DNA of 14,963 bases from Acholeplasmataceae bacterium UBA5617 (GTDB taxonomy: Bacteria > Bacillota_I > Bacilli_A > Acholeplasmatales > Acholeplasmataceae). The translations under genes and the position numbers were made by a program. The notes beneath the pieces were generated by a model. That model made no database searches. It worked only from the letters and a program-made list of their open reading frames with translations, and was not told where the DNA came from. Positions 14,349 to 14,963 of this stretch are shown here, piece after piece; position 1 is the first letter of the stretch, and every line of letters starts with the position of its first letter. The DNA is taken from positions 6,939 through 21,901 of the forward strand of contig DIKN01000096.1 in the NCBI GenBank assembly GCA_002424575.1, written 5' to 3'.

Positions 14349-14513
14349 TTAATAAACGACGTGTACGGTGTCTTGAATTTGTATGATTTCGCGTGCGATT
14401 CGTGAGATATCAGCGTTCTTGCTGTAAAGTGTATTTTCTGAGTTATTGACACATCCAACGATGCATTGTACGAAGAACTTAACAAATTTTGTGACATAGC
14501 GTAGTGTTTTCAT
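14349..14513 (-). CDS. Hypothetical 54-residue protein with its own strong promoter
   Basis: I do not recognise this protein. It starts MKTLRYVTKFVKFF, a basic and hydrophobic stretch that continues to about residue 22 (VQCIVGCV) and could be a membrane-binding or amphipathic helix, followed by a polar C-terminal half with charged residues (SRIAREIIQIQD). Two cysteines stand at 17 and 21. The start is set by GGGAGG 5-6 bases upstream; the longer ORF to 14558 runs through this site. A consensus promoter upstream and a terminator downstream make it a complete single-gene unit. It could instead be a short RNA with chance coding, but the ribosome binding site argues for translation. Confidence 0.6.
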   Translation of the reverse strand: MKTLRYVTKFVKFFVQCIVGCVNNSENTLYSKNADISRIAREIIQIQDTVHVVY

Positions 14514-14599
14514 AGGAACCTCCCAATTCGATATTGATTTGCAAATTAATTTTATCAATCTTTTTTTGCCATCACTTGATTTATTTAATTTACACCTTA

Positions 14600-14628
14600 A
14601 TTATATTCACAAGATAACACGTTGTCAA
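14600..14628 (-). promoter_or_regulatory. Consensus SigA promoter of the small gene
   Basis: On the minus strand TTGACA (14628-14623) and TATAAT (14605-14600) are both perfect with the ideal 17-base spacer. Start is expected near 14593, giving an 80-base leader before the 54-residue ORF. It is the best promoter in the window. Confidence 0.88.
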
Positions 14629-14631
14629 GTC

Positions 14632-14716
14632 TTTTTGCTCATTTTTATTGATTTTATTGATTTTTATATTGATTTTTTTAATTCTTATCTCATTTTTTTG
14701 ATATTTTCTTGATTTT
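14632..14716. promoter_or_regulatory. Phased A-tracts upstream of the small gene promoter
   Basis: Runs of four to seven T on the plus strand (A on the template side of the minus promoter) centre near 14634, 14644, 14653, 14663, 14676, then 14696, 14705 and 14714, mostly 9-10 bases apart. The unit TTGATTTT occurs four times (14648, 14657, 14669, 14709). Such phasing bends DNA, and A-rich sequence directly upstream of -35 acts as an UP element. Simple AT richness is the alternative explanation. Confidence 0.5.
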
Positions 14717-14740
14717 ATAATACATTTACCATCAAAAATA

Positions 14741-14769
14741 AAAAAAGACCGGTCTATTGATCGGTCTTT
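14741..14769 (-). terminator. Intrinsic terminator of the NqrF-like gene
   Basis: On the minus strand AAAGACCG (14769-14762) pairs with CGGTCTTT (14751-14744), followed by a T-run (14746-14741) and more T-rich sequence. It comes 15 bases after the stop codon of the gene at the right edge. Confidence 0.88.
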
Positions 14770-14784
14770 GGTAACATGCAATGT

Positions 14785-14963
14785 TTAAGAGAAATTATCG
14801 AAGAAGACGTTCTCTTGTTTAATCTTGTGCTTATTCAACACCTTGATGCATGCATTAATCATGCCGGGTGAACCACATAGGTATGCTTCGCTTTCAGTTA
14901 AGTCAGCAACGCGACGATCAACAACATCGGTGATCAATCCCACTTCACCTTTCCAGTCATCAG
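14785..14963 (-). CDS. NADH oxidoreductase with FNR-type domain, NqrF-like, C-terminal end only
   Basis: Only the last 59 residues are in the window; the start lies to the right. The segment EAYLCGSPGMINACIKVL followed by NVFFDNFS at the end matches the C-terminal nucleotide-binding part of ferredoxin-NAD(P) reductase-like proteins, in particular NqrF, the NADH-oxidising subunit of the sodium-pumping NADH:quinone reductase (typical form CGPPMM... then ENI..D.F). The conserved cysteine before GSPGM sits at the NADH site in this family. Subunit F is usually the last gene of an nqr operon, which agrees with the terminator directly after it, but other flavin reductases end in the same way. Confidence 0.7.
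   Translation of the reverse strand, partial: DDWKGEVGLITDVVDRRVADLTESEAYLCGSPGMINACIKVLNKHKIKQENVFFDNFS

Noticed and set aside
14590..14781. A 63-residue lysine, isoleucine and asparagine-rich ORF on the minus strand
   Set aside because: It crosses the terminator at 14741-14769, the A-tract region and the promoter at 14600-14628; its composition simply reflects AT-rich DNA.
1..14963. CRISPR arrays, tRNA or rRNA genes, transposons or phage genes
   Set aside because: I saw no regularly spaced repeats, no cloverleaf or rRNA signature sequences, and no transposase or phage proteins in the window.

Overview
The window looks like the chromosome of a low-GC, fermentative Bacillota-type bacterium, possibly a walled-to-wall-less relative near Erysipelotrichia/Acholeplasma-like lineages. 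This placement is inference from gene content: strong AGGAGG ribosome binding sites, consensus SigA promoters, lysine and cobalamin riboswitches, CcpA-type cre boxes and an ECF vitamin transporter component. TGA ends several genes (hutH, ptb, the lipoprotein), so the standard bacterial code applies, not the Mycoplasma code.

Left edge (1-560): a lysine riboswitch on the minus strand, cut by the window edge, with its own consensus promoter and a cre-like box over the -35. Divergent from it is a short gene for a 78-residue two-helix membrane protein, ending in a bidirectional terminator.

Cobalamin region (569-3090, minus strand): promoter, cobalamin riboswitch and terminator, followed by three tightly coupled genes. 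They encode a lipoprotein resembling a transcobalamin with its two domains in reverse order, a membrane-anchored protein with only the transcobalamin-like beta domain, and an ECF S-component. I read this as a vitamin B12 capture and uptake system and consider it the most interesting part of the window.

Amino acid fermentation operon (3136-12949, minus strand): eight genes with gaps of at most 19 bases: tnaA, buk, ptb, hutH, hutU, ftcD, hutI, fchA. Tryptophanase makes pyruvate, ammonia and indole. The Hut enzymes turn histidine into glutamate and put the formimino group on tetrahydrofolate, and FchA converts this to methenyl-tetrahydrofolate. Buk and Ptb turn an acyl-CoA (typically butyryl-CoA) into the acid plus ATP. 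Having both catabolic routes and an ATP-yielding acyl-CoA branch in one transcript suggests a dedicated amino acid fermentation unit. No hutP, hutG, hutC or histidine transporter is in the window.

Right part (12950-14963): a regulatory region with a cre box and two palindromes separates the operon from a divergent malic enzyme gene. After it come a bidirectional terminator, an undescribed 54-residue ORF on the minus strand with a textbook promoter preceded by phased A-tracts, and the C-terminal end of a minus-strand NqrF-like NADH oxidoreductase with its terminator.
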